Shown here piece after piece: positions 63,609 through 64,000 of a stretch of 64,000 nucleotides of DNA. The notes under the pieces were generated by a model. That model was given only the letters and a program-made list of their open reading frames with translations. It did not search any database and was not told where the DNA came from. Position 1 is the first letter of the stretch, and each line of letters begins with the position of its first letter. The stretch is taken from positions 1-64,000 of the forward strand of contig JAATFV010000132.1 in the NCBI GenBank assembly GCA_015655015.1. Direction: 5' to 3'. A program made the position numbers and the translations under genes. Source of the stretch: Chitinophagales bacterium (GTDB taxonomy: Bacteria > Bacteroidota > Bacteroidia > Chitinophagales > Chitinophagaceae).

Positions 63609-64000
63609 TTAAGGAGACAAATACTGCTCCAGCTCATGTTCCGACTTCACCAGCACATCCCGCGGCTTGCTCCCCAGGCCAGGCCCTACCACCCCCGCCG
63701 CTTCCAGCTGGTCCATCAGCCGTCCCGCCCGGTTATATCCCAGCTTCATCCTGCGCTGGATAAGAGAAGTAGAGCCGATCTGGTTCTGCACGATCAGCCT
63801 GGCAGCCTCCCCGAACAAAGGATCCCGGTCCCCCAGGTCAAAATCTTTCCCCTCCATATCTTTCTCATCCACATACTCAGGCAATTTATAAGCCTCGGGA
63901 TAACCCCGCTGCTTACCGATGAATTCCGTGATCTCCTCCACTTCGGGAGTATCCACAAAAGCGCACTGCACGCGGGTGATCTCCCCATTATAGCTAACGA
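63609..64000 (-). CDS. ftsK: FtsK/SpoIIIE DNA translocase, C-terminal end (5' part outside window)
   Basis: The last 130 codons of an FtsK-type translocase; the frame continues beyond the window edge. The end of the motor domain is seen as ITRVQCAFVDTPEVEEITEFI. The gamma winged-helix domain that reads the KOPS sequence follows: DPLFGEAARLIVQNQIGSTSLIQRRMKLGYNRAGRLMDQLEAAGVVGP in the family pattern, ending GSKPRDVLV. It pumps chromosome DNA at the division septum. Confidence 0.95.
   Translation of the reverse strand, partial: VSYNGEITRVQCAFVDTPEVEEITEFIGKQRGYPEAYKLPEYVDEKDMEGKDFDLGDRDPLFGEAARLIVQNQIGSTSLIQRRMKLGYNRAGRLMDQLEAAGVVGPGLGSKPRDVLVKSEHELEQYLSP

Noticed and set aside
1-64000. Transfer or ribosomal RNA genes, transposons or phage integration sites
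   Set aside because: No cloverleaf, rRNA segment, transposase or integrase was recognised, although a careful computer search was not possible.

Overview
The window looks like chromosomal DNA of a Bacteroidota species, most likely a Chitinophagaceae (Chitinophaga-like) soil or plant-litter bacterium. The evidence is three sigma/FecR/SusC/SusD-type loci, TAnnTTTG-type -7 promoter boxes, weak Shine-Dalgarno use, a PafA phosphatase, a SUF Fe-S operon of the sufA-B-C-D-S-E-T type, and roughly 50% GC with AT-richer accessory stretches. I saw no tRNA, rRNA, CRISPR array or transposase.

Layout. (1) 1-1272: a partial DUF4861 protein, followed by a truncated SDR remnant. (2) 1845-10368: a nutrient-uptake locus with gamma-glutamyltransferase, SusD-like_2 lipoprotein, SusC-like transporter and FecR anti-sigma on the minus strand, plus a divergent ECF sigma factor. 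The FecR carries ten heptad repeats. (3) 10645-18094: a TetR regulator and a YbhGFSR-like ABC-2 efflux operon (TolC, HlyD, two ATPases, two permeases). The same palindrome lies in front of tetR and in front of the operon. (4) 31862 down to 18120: twelve same-strand genes that look like one operon for L-fucose and probably L-galactose: FucP, mutarotase, 2-keto-3-deoxy-L-fuconate dehydrogenase, diketo-deoxyfuconate hydrolase, lactonase, L-fucose dehydrogenase, LgoD-like dehydrogenase, GH95 glycosidase, KdgK, Eda, UxaB, UxaA. (5) 32064-33593: a stand-alone AAA-ATPase/PD-(D/E)XK protein. (6) 34214-51529: two tandem cassettes, each ordered sigma, FecR, STN-containing SusC, SusD, thioredoxin-like protein. 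(7) 51664-58079: the suf operon. (8) 58414-64000: pafA, an alpha-oxoamine synthase (sphingoid or sulfonoid base synthesis), a flavin prenyltransferase (ubiX), a LolA-like carrier and the C-terminal end of FtsK.

The most interesting system is the twelve-gene operon. It holds the non-phosphorylating L-fucose pathway except an enolase-type fuconate dehydratase. It also holds every step needed to take the 6-hydroxy analogue L-galactose through L-galactonate, D-tagaturonate, D-altronate, KDG and KDPG. The uronate isomerase that would mark a galacturonate pathway is absent. GH95 enzymes include both alpha-L-fucosidases and alpha-L-galactosidases, and FucP-type carriers take both sugars, so the operon may be a two-branch L-fucose/L-galactose utilisation system.

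Other points of note are a stem-loop of matching design in the FecR-SusC gap of both cassettes, a near-identical patch of about 245 bp shared by the two SusC genes, hydrophobic C-terminal tails on all three sigma factors, and a candidate small RNA near 61.7 kb. All functional calls rest on reading motifs and remembered family features; no search was run.
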